Assembly: GCF_020921035.1 (NCBI RefSeq)
Contig: NC_063159.1
Coordinates: 9,464,501 to 9,528,500, forward strand
From: Rhodamnia argentea
Taxonomy: Eukaryota > Streptophyta > Magnoliopsida > Myrtales > Myrtaceae
Reading direction: 5' to 3'
DNA length: 64,000 bases
Below are positions 1 to 17,057 of the stretch, one piece after another (the first letter of the stretch is position 1; every line of letters starts with the position of its first letter). Under the pieces are notes generated by a model. It saw nothing but the letters and a program-made list of their open reading frames with translations. It was not told the DNA's origin and searched no databases. Both the position numbers and the translations under genes were made by a program.

Positions 1-3000
1 TCTTGATATGTCGTTCTAGGATATAAAGATTTTTTAAAGAAAATCTGTGCATGGTTGTGACGTTTGTCTCTTTGTTGTCGTCCTTTTAACATACTTGCGT
101 CGTGCTTGTAGTCTTCGGAAAGTGAAAGTTGAGCTTTAGATAATGTGATGTTTGCCCGGTTTTCTCCTTGTCCTTTCTACAAGCTTCTCTCTTCTCTGTG
201 TGCTCAGTCATCTTTTTTCTCTGTGCTTTACCATGCTTTGGCTGGTACTGATGTTGCTGTTGTTGTTCTTTGGTTCATAGTTTAGATAACCTTTTTTCAG
301 TTTCATGCTTCACATTTTCTTGGTGCTCTGACCTTCTGTTGTTTAGTATCATGCACTGTTGTTGCAAGTATACTTGTCTGTATCTGTTGTGGTGTGTTAG
401 TTGGGTGTTTCTGAAATTTACTCACTATTTCCTCGGAGTACTTGGAACTTCCTATAATGTAAATAATGATTTGGAATTTCTACTGGCTTGTTTAGTTTGT
501 CTAGATCATGAATCTTTAGAAATTATTTAAGATGACAAATATTGACATGAACCATTCTAATGTGCCCGAATTATTCTAGGACTTGATAAAAATAATGATG
601 AAACAAGTAGTGCTGTAGAACTATCAACACCCAAAGAGATGCAATCATGTTCGTAAACATTTGCAGATTTTTTAAAATTGTAGGGCGACTGTCTTTAACC
701 TGAGGTTCATAGTCTAGAATGTTCTTAATTTCTCACTTCATTGAGTCTGGGGTGATGAGAAAACCTTTGTGAAACAGAGAACTACCTGTGTTCATCTGTC
801 AAATTCAGTTTGGTGTGTTCATTTTGGTGGGTTGGGCGTCTACCAACAAAAAATATGGTTCTCAATCCTTGCTCGAGTATTTTGTTAATCATGTCCATAT
901 AGCGATCATTTCTTCAGACAGCCCAATACAAATTGCCCAAGGCGAGTGCTTCGGTGAACCTCTTCGTACATAGTTTCTACGTGCAGGATTCTTCTTTGTC
1001 CCTTTCCCTCTTTTAATAATTGAAAAATCCATGTGCCTATAAGAACCTGAATTCCCTGGTATAGCCACTTCACAAGATTTTGCGCCTTATTGCAACATTT
1101 TTTCGAGATAGTGAATCCTCTTGGGACCCTGAACCATCACCAAGCCACTTGATCGTGATCACTCATTACCTGCTTTAATGTCGTGCTGTCATACCAACCC
1201 ACTCACGAATTCATGCTTATAGAACCAAAGGATAATCTGGAGTGTGAATTGATTGCCAAAGCAGTCCCCAACCTAAAAGGCAGCAATTAGAATCGCGAAA
1301 TTTCATGCACCTGTGATGATCTGTAGACTCGTCAGTGAGTGCATCTGATTCTAAAAAATTATAAGACACGATTTAATAAATCATGATATATTGAAATTGA
1401 TAATGACAATAAAACATAGTATTGGTATGATCTTCATGCCATGATATCTAGCCAACCATAGAGATCGACACCATCCATTGCTATGGATGGCTTTCTGTTT
1501 GCAAGATTCTGTTAGTTCACAGAGATCACTGGAAAACAAATGGCCTACACCGTGCTCGTTGTTACACACGCCAACAATAACGTACGTATTGCTGCTACTG
1601 TATGTTGATTCAAAGAGGATGTTGGTTAACTGAGGAGGTCCATAGGAGTGTTGAGTGCTGGTCATATCACAATGTCTCCATCTAGTTTAATGTGTGGTGC
1701 TCCAAATACGGCTTGTAACTACTGGTCTGTTGGACATAGATCCCTTAGAACCTCAATATTGGGCGCGAAACACGAGCTATTCTGATGTCTTTATTCTATC
1801 GTCTAGTGAAGATTTATTAGGATCACGGTTGTATTTCTCTTTTTGAAAATCTAGAGGAATAGTTCTCTTTTGAGTTCTGACTGCAAGAGCAACTTGTTGC
1901 TAGCGATGTTTCCTCTCATAAGATTAATTGAACTCTGATGCGGAAGGGGCACAAGAAACTTGTCAGGGATAGTTTAGAAGCGATGAACTTTAGTTTCTCT
2001 ACTCGTGCAGGGATAAGGGGAGCCTGTGTGACTTCTTAAAGGGCTTAGTCGATTTTACCCTTTTCTTGTTCTAGTTGTCTTAATCATATTTTCAAACAGT
2101 AGATTCCTTGGGATATTTGCGAGTCCACTTTAATTAATTGAGGCCAGTCTCCTGTGCATACAGTTCGTTAATTTTAGTTAGAAATCGCTCTCCTGGAAAT
2201 TCTAGTTGAAAAATCCTCACTTGAGGAATCTCTTACTACCGCCACAATGCATGTTAGTTTCTGTGCTCGAGTTGCGCATCGTTATTGCGTAGTTGTATTT
2301 TTCTTACCAATCGTGTACCACTTAGTTTGAGTTCGAGTTATGCGACATGACTACGTGGTATCGTGATCATGCCAACACTCTGCAACTTTGACAGGTGCGT
2401 CTCTATAATTCGAGGGGGAGAAGCACAATCCTCTGCCGCACTTTCCTAGATAGTCGTACTACATTCTGTTTTCTTCCCCAATCTTAAGGTTGTGATATCC
2501 TTTTCAAACTTCTGTAGAGGATTCTGCGACCCTACGTGATAATTGAACTTTTAATTAAGGGTGGCGTGGCTCAAACATTGGATCTTCTGAACCTTTGTCC
2601 AACCAGTCGAATTAGTGAGTGCAATTGAGTAGCAGTGTACGCTGCGATATCAAAGCGACGGTACTTCTCAAATCATGAATTCCACCATTCACTTCTATCT
2701 ATGTCACTATCATTGTTCAATCCACAGCCATCAAACGTGGTCGCTAGTTCTTACCAATCGATCCCCAAGTGACCTCGGTCGATCTATAAATTCCTGATTG
2801 TTAACTGTTACTGCTGGCCGATCCTAAAGTAGAAATGTTGGGTCCTTTGTTGAAATTGATGGTTCATTGGTAGCTCTGATTAGTCATTTCTCGTAATAGT
2901 TTGTTCAGGCGATTAACATTTGGGACTCGGTCATTGGATTGAGGTCAAAATCTACCCAACTCTACTCGATTGAACCTCGGTTGCTGCCAATTTGCTGGTC

Positions 3001-3418
3001 ACCGAATCTGTCTTCATCGGTTGGTTCCCGGTTGCCCACCAAAGTCAACAATTGTGCTAGTTACTCCGCTCATTTCCTGTCGCGACCCATGTACCCGTTC
3101 ATGGGCGATCGATCCGGATTACTCTAGTTGGCCTTGTTCTAAATTTTAATCAAGCTATCGCGATCTTATACGTGTGGACTGCTACATTTTTAACTTTGCT
3201 CCTTCCCAGATGTCCGAGAAGCTGCTTTTATTTGCGGACGGTCCATTTCACCAAAACTAATACGATCTCTGCCTTTTTGCCATTTGGCGAATTTCAGGTG
3301 CATCTGTAGTGGGATCTTGAACTAAATTTGGAAAAGGGTCGATGTCCCATCATCGCTGGTTCTAACGCGACTCAACTAGCAGTAGCAGAGGCGTCGAGTC
3401 TTCTTCTTCTTCTTCAAT

Positions 3419-3420
<2 letters not shown>
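1..3420. other. Gene-free stretch, nothing recognised
   Basis: I see no coding region here. The open frames are short (under about 100 codons), lack recognisable motifs and do not join across plausible splice sites. The first kilobase is T-rich on this strand and could be UTR or intron of a gene lying to the left, but nothing proves this. No terminal repeats or tRNA-like structures were noticed. Confidence 0.5.

Positions 3421-3421
<1 letters not shown>

Positions 3422-3475
<54 letters not shown>
3422..3475. repeat. (CT)n microsatellite
   Basis: About 27 uninterrupted CT dinucleotides, preceded at 3399-3416 by a short CTT run. This is the longest simple repeat in the window and is likely length-polymorphic. 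No gene start follows it closely. Confidence 0.95.
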
Positions 3476-3479
<4 letters not shown>

Positions 3480-4253
3480 TCATAGGCCTTTTATGTTCGA
3501 GTTAGTTTGGGTTACATCTAGTGTTATTGTAAATGGACATGGAATTGTAGTCTCGATTTCAATCCCGAAAGTTGTACTCAAAAGGTGCTTTGCTTTGGCC
3601 TAACGTTCCTTTGTTTAATTTGTAAATACACCGGTATTATCAAATGACTCGCCCGTTGTCGCGATTCTTCCTCTCTATACTGTTGCCCCATTAGTTGTCT
3701 CAGGTGGTAGCCAACATCGGCAATCGACGTCGCTAGTCGCCAAGGTTTGGACGAGAGTAATTGGGTTGTTGGTTTTCTGGTTGAATAGTTTGTGTACGAG
3801 GGACGCCCCAATCAAGAATCGTTCGGATAGATCAAGAAAATTTTCGGTCTCATCAGAGAAGCGCATGCCGGTTGCTTGTGAACGTGCTTGAAACCATGAA
3901 GCCCGGAGAGAAAACGTGGAACGAGCAATCGGTGCATTGACTCGCTACTTTGTCAAGAAATTTCCAAGTCAAAATTTCACCCAGATTTCTAGGGCTTTCG
4001 CTTCATTGGGCTTCTTCTCATATATATATATATCTTTCACGTGGGCTTTACCGTGATCTAAGGACGGGAAGTGCATCTGGTGCACCGAGAATTTCCTCTT
4101 GTTCGATAACCGAGAGCGAGCGCGGGGGTAAAGACAGAACAGTAAATGACGATGAATTCGTGAGAATTCAGGCATTGGTTTTTTTAAAAAAAATATTCCA
4201 CATCAATCTACCCCATTACAAAACTGCATTGGACCAATGACTTTATCATATAG

Positions 4254-4896
4254 TAGGGAAAATTTCAAATAAGGATTTGAAGTGTTCTTATTTTATCAAA
4301 TAAGAGCCTGAAGTGATCATGAAATCTCAAAAAAGAGCATAATCTAAAAGGTATTTTCATCATTTCAATATTTTTTTATTTTTTGACTTTTTTCTTTGTT
4401 TTTTCTCCTTTTTTCTTTTTTTAAATTAAAAAACTAATTAAAAATTTTGAAAAAAAAAGGAACAAACACGGGTGGGAGGCCGTCCCCCATTGCCGAGTCA
4501 CTTGGGTGGGGCATCGGCGAAGGTTGGCGGGGTTGCCGGCGATCCCGCCAACCCGAGGCGAGAGCGGGTAGGCCCATGCCAAAATCGAGAGAGGGTTCGA
4601 CCCTCTCCTAGACTTGGGCGAGGGTCGCCGGTGGTGGGGACCGCCCTCCCACCCGTGTGTGTATATATATTTATTTTAATTATTTTAAAAAATAAAAAGA
4701 TAGACAAAGAAAAAAAAGAAAAAAGTAAAATGCCGAAAATGCTCTTGAGATGAAGCCCATTTTTTAGACTTTATTGTCATTTCGGATCCTTATTTGACAC
4801 AAAGTTCACTTCAAGCCCTTATTTGAGAATGATGATACTTCAAGTCCTTATTTGAGAAAATGAAGGCATGTCAAGCCCTATTTGAAATTTTCCCTA
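4254..4896. mobile_element. Fold-back element with long inverted termini
   Basis: The left end reads TAGGGAAAATTTCAAATAAG and the right end ends with the inverse, TTTGAAATTTTCCCTA. The inverted similarity continues inward (Caaataag/ccttatttg motifs near 4305 and 4850). The centre holds a GC-rich inverted repeat, 4466-4489 against 4635-4658, containing CACGGGTGGGAGG and its complement. There is no transposase, so this is a non-autonomous DNA element. Flanking duplications are not clear, so the superfamily is unassigned. Confidence 0.75.
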
Positions 4897-4930
4897 ACTA
4901 GTATAATAAGAACTTTACATATAATCTAAT

Positions 4931-5160
4931 GGGCTCCATTTGTCTCGCGATTGAAATATATCTTCATGAAGATAATTGTCTGTATCGCTTACAAAAATGA
5001 ACTCACGAAAGATATTTTTACTGTTCATGTCAATGTTTGGACATTAATCGCTGTCATTTATGAAAATATTTTTTATCGACTTATTATTTCAAGCGACACA
5101 AGAATTTTTTTTAGGAAAATATTATATGAATCTTTCTTTTTTCACAAATTAAACGGAACC
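4931..5160. mobile_element. MITE, GGCTCC-type termini
   Basis: About 230 bp with ends GGGCTCCATTTGTCTCGCGA and, inverted, GGTTCCGTTTAATTTGTG. The same family is seen at 34661-34885 and, interrupted, at 56112-57178. All share the GTTTGTTTCGCGAAA-like end and AT-rich interior with AAAATATTTTT blocks. There is no coding capacity. Confidence 0.65.
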
Positions 5161-5599
5161 ATAATTGGAGGAGAAACACCGCCTTCTTCATTTTTAAATG
5201 AAGGCCTCAAGCCATTGTCAACGTTTATGCCCATATGATAGTGTACATGTGGCCACCGCCCTCGACAGAAGTCCCAACATCGTCTTCGTCAGATGGAGGT
5301 TGATCTAAGCCTTGAGTACGAGCGAGCCATGATTGAAGATTTGGCCATCTGAGAAGGCAACTGATAGGACATAACTTCAATCTGACTTCTCTTCACCGAG
5401 ATCGACGAGAGCCCCGGCGACGACGAGAAGCTCACGAGCTCGCTGGTGGAGAGGCTAATGATGGTGTCAAAGATGGAGGTGATGTAGAGCAATGGCAGAG
5501 GCCTAAGGAAGATGAAGAAAGGAAAAGAAAAAAAAAAAAACAAAAGGGAAGTGAAAATGAAGAAAGAAAAATAAAAATAGAGAAAAAAAATAGCCTTGC

Positions 5600-5812
5600 A
5601 TGGAAATGCCCCTGGTTATAAATAAGATTGGGAGTTCATGTCTTTCTTTGAGATTCGGTTAGCCACTTCGGGCTCTTATCCGAGACAACAAGTTTATGTC
5701 TTTTTTTGAGGCTCGGTTAGCCACTTCGGGCTTTTATTTGAGATAACGTCTACTTTAGATCCTTTTTTGAGAAAATAACCCACTTCGAATCTTTATTTGA
5801 AATTTTCCTAAC
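5600..5812. mobile_element. Fragment related to the 4.25-kb fold-back element
   Basis: The right end (CTTTATTTGAAATTTTCCTAAC) matches the right terminus of the element at 4254-4896. Inside it, a unit of roughly 67 bp containing GGTTAGCCACTTCGGGCT occurs twice (near 5658 and 5718). It looks like a truncated or rearranged relative. No left terminus was found. Confidence 0.5.
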
Positions 5813-7108
5813 TTTGGATGATAATTGACTAATCATTCATTCATCCTAGACAAATTTTAGTCCATGTATGCGTACTTCTTTCCATAGTGATTGGTCCAAT
5901 AAGTTGGGAGCCACGTGGCGAGCACAGGTGCTTCGTCTCGTTTTCCTCCAATAGGACGAGAATAATACGAAGAAATTGGAAATAATGAGACACGTGGGCG
6001 GTCGGCTAATTACTTAATCATTGGTTTATGACGTCATTGTAATTGAATAAATATTTAGAATTTTGTTTTGTGGTATGGTTAGGTTGTTGAGAGTATCTAG
6101 TGTAGGTGCGACTCAAAATGCTGAGGTCTTCAACATATGCAACCATTTCTTCTTTTATTAAGGTGCTAATTTGTCTCAACCTTAATGTCGGGATCTAATC
6201 TCAATTAGTGGAAGATCAACGGGTAAGTGAAGCTTAAAACTCCTGCTTGCTCGAGATTGATCATGATTAAAGAAATATCGATCTTTACGTATAAAATCGG
6301 CTGGGCCTAGACATGTCGAAATCGAAGTTGAGACATCCCACCTTTTTTCCTCTTAGGAGCGCGGTCTCGGTCTTAACGAGTATATATATCAGAAAAAGCA
6401 AGCAATAAAGGTCATGTGGGAATCTTAATTGGACTCTGTTAACAAGTACCGTTAGTAGTGATTGGATTTGAGGTAGGTCGATTCCATATCTAGAACCCGA
6501 AACTAAGTAGGTCGGTTCCAGAGCGAGAACCTGAAACTAGCCTTGCATGTCTTGGATTTGAAAAATTGGAGCTAGGAAACAAACTAGCTAAGCTTTGAAA
6601 CCATCCCGAAATGGGATTTGCTCGATTCGTTCCAAATCATTATCTCACTCTGCAACCCGATGACGGTCTCGGTTGAGCGGTGAACCGGCCTCGAACCGAC
6701 CTAGTCCGTTTCCTGAGATAAAACCATCAATTGAAAGCTTAGAACGAGTACCGTACCCGTGGTTGGACCGGTTCAAAACCTTAAAAAAAAAACTTTCTCC
6801 CGGGGTCGGTAGTTCTTGTCCAAGAGACATTTGCGTCAAAACTCAGAAGTCAGTGCACGGAAGAATGCATGTGCAAGAAGAAAGCCTATCTCTCTCCACT
6901 TTTTTTTTTTTTGGTCTCCGGCCAACAGCAGTTTCTCTCTCTACAAAAAAAAAAAAAATCTCTCGCTCTTGCCATTTGTCAAAATTAGGGTTCCTCCAAT
7001 CAAATTTCGTCACCTAATTGAAATTGCAATCAGGTCAACCGAAAAAACCGGTCACAAGTTTCAGTCACCAGTTCTGACTTTTCTGGCACAACATCGGCTC
7101 CAGATGCG

Positions 7109-7149
<41 letters not shown>

Positions 7150-8260
7150 AGTCTAAGGTTAGCGTCGTCTCGTTCTTACTTATCATCATCTGCGCATTTC
7201 GTGCATCCAAACTCGGGTCCAGAACACGATTGTCTTTGCATTGTTTTGTCATTCTGACCCCGAATTCATTTCTTTCGAATTCGTTCTCTAGGATTCTCAT
7301 GCTTCCGCACGATCAACACTTTGAACATAAAGATGTTAATTTATTGGGTACATGGTCGGCAAGTGCTCTCTAGAGGCGCTAATTAACGAGACCCTTTTTT
7401 TCATTATTTCATTATTTCATTGTATTTTCTCTCGAGGAATAGCGATTTGAGGTTTCCAAATTGAATGGTGTAATTTTGTAACAATATGGTTTTTCTCTGT
7501 TAGGCGATGCATACTATGTAGGAGTTAATTGACTTTGTCATGATCCAGTCAATTATAGCACAAGCTTTTACCATCAAGTCAAATACTTATCCAGTATGAT
7601 CCGTGACGATTTGGTTATAAATACTGATTGTGTAGTCTCATACGAGTCTCTTAATATTCAGACGACAATAATCGAATTTTGGTCCGCTCGTGCTCGTGAG
7701 GAGAGGCCTCATTCTCAAACTCGGGGATGACGGGTATGTTTTACATCCGCTATAGTCGTTTGCTAACCTCTTTTTCACTCTCACGCTTACACACCGTCGC
7801 TTACAACCTCTAATCAAGGCTGACCACTTCAAATCGGCTCGAACGGGTCTTTCAACCGCGGCAATATAAATTTCACGTGCGGCTCACATGATTTAATGCC
7901 TATAGATGGATATAAAGCATGGAATATTGGGAGAACACAAGGGCCCCTCCCTCTCCCCCCACAAGACTTGGCAACTTTATGTACGACTTAAATGGCATCG
8001 AACCCCCCCCCCAAACAGATGGGAACCTCTCGTGAATGTCATCTCACTTTTGGAACCATTATTCCCAACGACCACCAATTTATATTTTCTTTTATTCATT
8101 AAAACCCACAAAAAAAAAAAATTGGAATTACGATAAATTATTATTTTATTTTTCTCTTCCCCGGTTCATGTGTGTCGGTCGGTCTTGCCTTCCAGTTGAC
8201 TTTGACATCCTCAAAATCCAGCACCCTTCTTCCCTCCAAGGCCCCACCGTTCTTCTCCGT
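5813..8260. other. Intergenic region upstream of the GT47 gene
   Basis: No gene recognised. A long open frame at 6816-7373 is driven by a CT run and has no protein-like composition. A (CT)n run lies at 7111-7147. Pyrimidine-rich DNA around 6880-7150 resembles a plant 5' leader but no coding exon follows it. Confidence 0.45.
7111..7147. repeat. (CT)n microsatellite
   Basis: About 18 uninterrupted CT dinucleotides in the gene-free region upstream of the glycosyltransferase gene. Confidence 0.9.
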
Positions 8261-8282
8261 CTCTCTCTCTCTCTCTCTCTCT
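8261..8282 (+). repeat. (CT)11 run in the GT47 leader
   Basis: Eleven CT dinucleotides end 14 bases before the ATG of the glycosyltransferase gene, so they are almost certainly in its 5' UTR. CT-rich leaders are common in plant genes. Length variation here could affect expression, which is inference. Confidence 0.8.
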
Positions 8283-8296
8283 GAAGATTGAAGAAG

Positions 8297-9748
8297 ATGA
8301 TGTTGAGGAAGCTGAGATATGCGCTGCCGTGGACGGCGGCGGACAAGGCCAAATCCTCCTCCAAACACCACAAAGATCAGACGACCTCCAAGCTCAAGCC
8401 CGCTCTCTTCCTCTCTTCCTTCTTCGCTCTCTGGTTCCTCCTCCTCTACTTCCGCTTCGATCCCCTCCCCACCCGCCCTTCGCAACCTCCCGCCTTCAAC
8501 CTCACTCTTACCATCACCGAAACCCCCTCGTGCCCCTCACGCGCCGCCGTCTACGTCCACCCACTCCCCGCCAAGTTCAACTCCGACCTCCTCCTCCGCT
8601 GCCGCTCCCTCAACATGTACATCGACATGTGCCCTCACGTCTCCAACCGCGGCCTCGGCCTCCCCATCCCCTCCGTCGCCGGCGCGTCCGGCGAAGGCGG
8701 CGACCGCTGGTTCGCTACCCACCAGTTCATCGCCGAGATGATCTTCCACGCGCGCCTCGAGAACCACCCGTGCCGCGTCCGCGACCCCGCCCGCGCCAAT
8801 CTCTTCTACGTCCCCTTCTACGCTGGCCTCCACGCGTCCAGCATGTTCCGCGAGCGCAGCCTTCCGTCCCGAGACGCCCTTGCCGTGGAACTCGCCGAGC
8901 ACGTGCAGTCCCTCCCCACATGGCGGCGGCGCGGCGGGCGGGACCACTTCCTCGTCCTGGGTCGGACAGCCTGGGACTTCCTCCGGCTCTCGAACCAGGG
9001 CCCGGACTTCGGGGCGAACTCTCTCCTGGACCTCCCGGCCGTCAGGAACATGTCGGTCCTGACGGTCGAGCGGCAGCCCTGGACCGGATCCAACCAGCAT
9101 GGTATCCCGTACCCGTCCTACTTCCATCCCGCCACTTCAGCCGAGATGCTGGCTTGGCAGAACCACGTGAGCGAGTCCGATCGGCCGCACCTGTTCTCCT
9201 TCATTGGCGGGCCGCGGAAGGGCTCGGGCATGGCGGCAATAAGAGACGACCTCATCCGTCAATGCGGCGAGTCGGCCCGGTGCGAGCTCGTGGTTTGCGA
9301 GCCGGCGTCCCCCGCCGCTTGCCACAAGCCGGGGCGGGTGCTCGGCGTCATGGCGGCATCGAGGTTCTGCCTGCAGGCCCCGGGGGACTCGTTCACGAGG
9401 CGGTCCACGTTCGACGCTGTGCTCGCGGGCTGCGTGCCCGTGTTCTTCTCGCCGCACACGGCGTACACGCAGTACCATTGGTACTTCCCGGCGGACCCGA
9501 GCGAGTACTCGGTGTTCATCGACGTCGGGGAGGGGGAGAAGAGGCTTGCGGTGGAGATAGAGAAGGTGCTCGCCGAGATCCCGCTGGAGAAGGCGGACAG
9601 GATGCGGCGGAGGGTGATCGAGCTGATACCGAAGATCACCTACGCGCATCCGAACGCGACGGAGCTGGGGTTTCGAGACGCGGTCGACGTCTCCCTCGAC
9701 GCCTTGCTAGAGCATATGGAGTCCAAGCTAGAGAAGACCCAAGTTTAA
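8297..9748 (+). CDS. Exostosin-family glycosyltransferase (GT47, xyloglucan galactosyltransferase MUR3-type)
   Basis: A single-exon gene of 483 residues. The first ATG in frame is at 8297; a TTG three codons earlier is not a likely start. Residues about 35-52 form a hydrophobic signal anchor after a basic, short cytoplasmic tail, as in a type II Golgi enzyme. The exostosin domain runs from about residue 85 to 440, with VYVHPLPAKFN, a conserved CP(H)VSNRGLG stretch, NLFYVPFYAGL, FSFIGGPRKG, and near the C-terminal half the donor-site-like FCLQAPGDSFTRRSTFDAVLAGCVPVFF. These features are typical of plant GT47 clade A, whose members add galactose or other sugars to xyloglucan and related wall polymers. 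The acceptor cannot be told from sequence. GC content is much higher than the surroundings, which is usual for intronless members of the family. Start and end are well supported. Confidence 0.93.
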   Translation: MMLRKLRYALPWTAADKAKSSSKHHKDQTTSKLKPALFLSSFFALWFLLLYFRFDPLPTRPSQPPAFNLTLTITETPSCPSRAAVYVHPLPAKFNSDLLLRCRSLNMYIDMCPHVSNRGLGLPIPSVAGASGEGGDRWFATHQFIAEMIFHARLENHPCRVRDPARANLFYVPFYAGLHASSMFRERSLPSRDALAVELAEHVQSLPTWRRRGGRDHFLVLGRTAWDFLRLSNQGPDFGANSLLDLPAVRNMSVLTVERQPWTGSNQHGIPYPSYFHPATSAEMLAWQNHVSESDRPHLFSFIGGPRKGSGMAAIRDDLIRQCGESARCELVVCEPASPAACHKPGRVLGVMAASRFCLQAPGDSFTRRSTFDAVLAGCVPVFFSPHTAYTQYHWYFPADPSEYSVFIDVGEGEKRLAVEIEKVLAEIPLEKADRMRRRVIELIPKITYAHPNATELGFRDAVDVSLDALLEHMESKLEKTQV

Positions 9749-9815
9749 TTATCGATTTTTATCAATAATTCTTTCCTACGTTTAATTATTGATTTCTATC
9801 AATAATTTTTTTTTC
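9743..9815 (+). repeat. Tandem 37-bp duplication spanning the GT47 stop codon
   Basis: Two adjacent copies (9743-9779 and about 9780-9815) of GTTTAATTATYGATTTYTAT followed by CAATAATT. The first copy contains the TAA stop codon of the glycosyltransferase gene, so the duplication lengthened the 3' UTR without changing the protein. Confidence 0.8.
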
Positions 9816-9819
9816 TCAT

Positions 9820-11210
9820 TTTCGTAATTCATTTTAATTCTTTTTTTTTTTTAACATTGTGTTGATCATTGATGTGATGTAATGACATTTGTCACGATCA
9901 GTGTTAATAGCATATGAGATTGGATCGCCATTCGGCCTCTCTCGTGCGCCAATGCATGTTCCCCTTCTTAGTTGTTTCTTGATGCAGGCCTTTGGTTTCG
10001 TTGGAAATAATCATATTTGACTTGGATTTTACCTCTTTAATTTCACTTTAAATCTTTTAAATTTGGAATTGCACGGTTTTGAATTAGAGAAAAAAACGAG
10101 GAATCCTCTGTTCGACTCCGACTCTCTCATTCCAGTCGTCGTTTTTCTTTTTATTACTTGAATTTATCGGGACTAATGCTACGAGTTTTTAGATTCCAAT
10201 GGGACCTTCGTAAAGTTAATTATTATGAATGTTGCGACTAATTGGATTGGGAAATTCTTTGGCAATGAATCATAATTTATTCACCGTACCCTTTAATTTT
10301 AAGACCGGAAACTTTTTGTACTTTTCAACCCTATACTTGAACCCTTTTTCATTTTCAATTCAAATTTCATCCTTATATTTTCAATTTTTTATTATATCAA
10401 ATCCTTCCATTTCACAAAAAAAAAAAAAAAATCAAATCCTTTTACTTGTACAAGGTGTCTCCTCATGCACTCTCCGTCAATCCCGACTAAAAAATCCAGT
10501 TGCCTTAGCTAGGGAGAACATGTTATCTATGTCAGTCGAGCTACAAATGCAGCTCTTATTTTCCAAGAATATAAAAGCATTTATTCTCAAATGGTGGGCA
10601 ATGAGAAGGAAGATATCCAATCAGTAAAGAAGACAACAACTATGCTTTTCCCTCCTGTTTTTTTTCCCTACGTGTCGCGAGAGGAATGCTATTCTTTTTG
10701 ATTTTAAAAGAAGAGTCATTCCATAGGATGTGAAACTTCCAAGAAATTGAAATCGACAACTAATTTAGTCAACAATCGACTACAAAGGATATGCTTATTG
10801 CGCCGCTAGTATGGAAATGAGAAATTTCGATCCACAGAAAATCACTTCAACCCCACGGCATGAACATGGCTCCTACAATCTCTCGGAAAATCGTTTTTCA
10901 GAAATAACCACGGACGCCTGGTTACAAACGGATAGATTTTGATCGTTCATCGGAAGCTCTTCGGACACGTGTATTAAATGATAATTTGTATAAAGATTAC
11001 GACACGATGCGTGCGGATCGGTCCGGTGAACGATGGGATAAGGTCCTTAGCATAAAGGGCAACATAATCAAATCTCTATCTCTCCATTGGGGGAAAGAAA
11101 CCACAGAAAAGGTGAGGAAGATCCAAAATCACCTTCCAAGGCAATAGTGCTATTAAAAAACAGATAAAAATCAAATCTTGCACGAGAGACCTTCCCTGGT
11201 AAAGAGCAAA
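9820..11210. other. Spacer between the GT47 and bZIP genes
   Basis: AT-rich, with no supported coding region. It includes the 3' end of the GT47 transcript and the promoter region of the bZIP gene. A convincing TATA box for the bZIP gene was not found. Confidence 0.5.
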
Positions 11211-11214
11211 AGAA

Positions 11215-11421
11215 ATGAAGAAGGGCCCAAACCCAACCCAAGAAGGAGCCTCAGACAAAAACGGCCTCCTCCCTCTCATGTCTTCTCCGGGACGCCTCCT
11301 CGTCTTCTTCCTCCTCCTCCTCCTCAGATCTCTCTCTGTCTCTCGATTCTCTCTGTTCTTACAAGTAACACACGCTCTCTTTCTATCTCGTCCCGACAAC
11401 CGTCTGTCTCCCTCCATGTGA
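11215..11421 (+). other. Possible upstream ORF in the bZIP leader
   Basis: A 68-codon ATG-initiated frame lies about 440 bases before the bZIP start. It encodes a basic N-terminus followed by a leucine/phenylalanine-rich hydrophobic stretch. It would act as a uORF only if transcription starts upstream of 11215, which the sequence does not show. CT-rich coding may simply reflect a pyrimidine-rich leader. Confidence 0.25.
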
Positions 11422-11862
11422 TTCGCCTTCCTCTGCGAAAAGAAAGACCCAAAAAGCTGTTCATTCTCTTCCCTCTTATTCCCCATTTCACATGAAGATC
11501 TGATCTCTCTCTGTCCCTGACTTCGCCTGCGAGAATTTGTGTCCCTCTTACAATCCCTTTTCAGAGAAAAAGGAGAAACTTTGATTCCCCCTTTTAGCTT
11601 GTCACTCCCCCCCTGCTTCGTTTTTGTCCAATCTCGCCGTCCGCTCTCGTCGGATCTTCGTGGGCTTCTAGGGTTTTCTCCACCTCGATCAGCTGCTTCG
11701 TCGTCGTGTTGCGTGTTCCTTGTGAAAGGTGGGTTTTTGCTAGGCTTTTTTAGCTGGGGAAAGTTAACCTCTGGGCTTTTTGATAGGGGTCGATCGTTAG
11801 TTAGAGTCGCGGCTTCAAGGTGGGTTGGATTCTGTGCGATTCGGGGGGGATTTTTTGGTGCT

Positions 11863-17057
<5,195 letters not shown>

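Noticed and set aside
6470-6810. GGTTCC/CCGGTT-rich stretch resembling hAT MITE ends
   Set aside because: No matching pair of termini or target duplication could be found.
6816-7373. 185-codon plus-strand frame
   Set aside because: It begins without a promoter, runs through a CT microsatellite and has no protein-like pattern.
8319-9768. Several long alternative frames over the GT47 gene, up to 479 codons on the same strand and 196 on the other
   Set aside because: They overlap the conserved exostosin protein, are proline/arginine-rich low-complexity translations of GC-rich DNA, and contain no domain.
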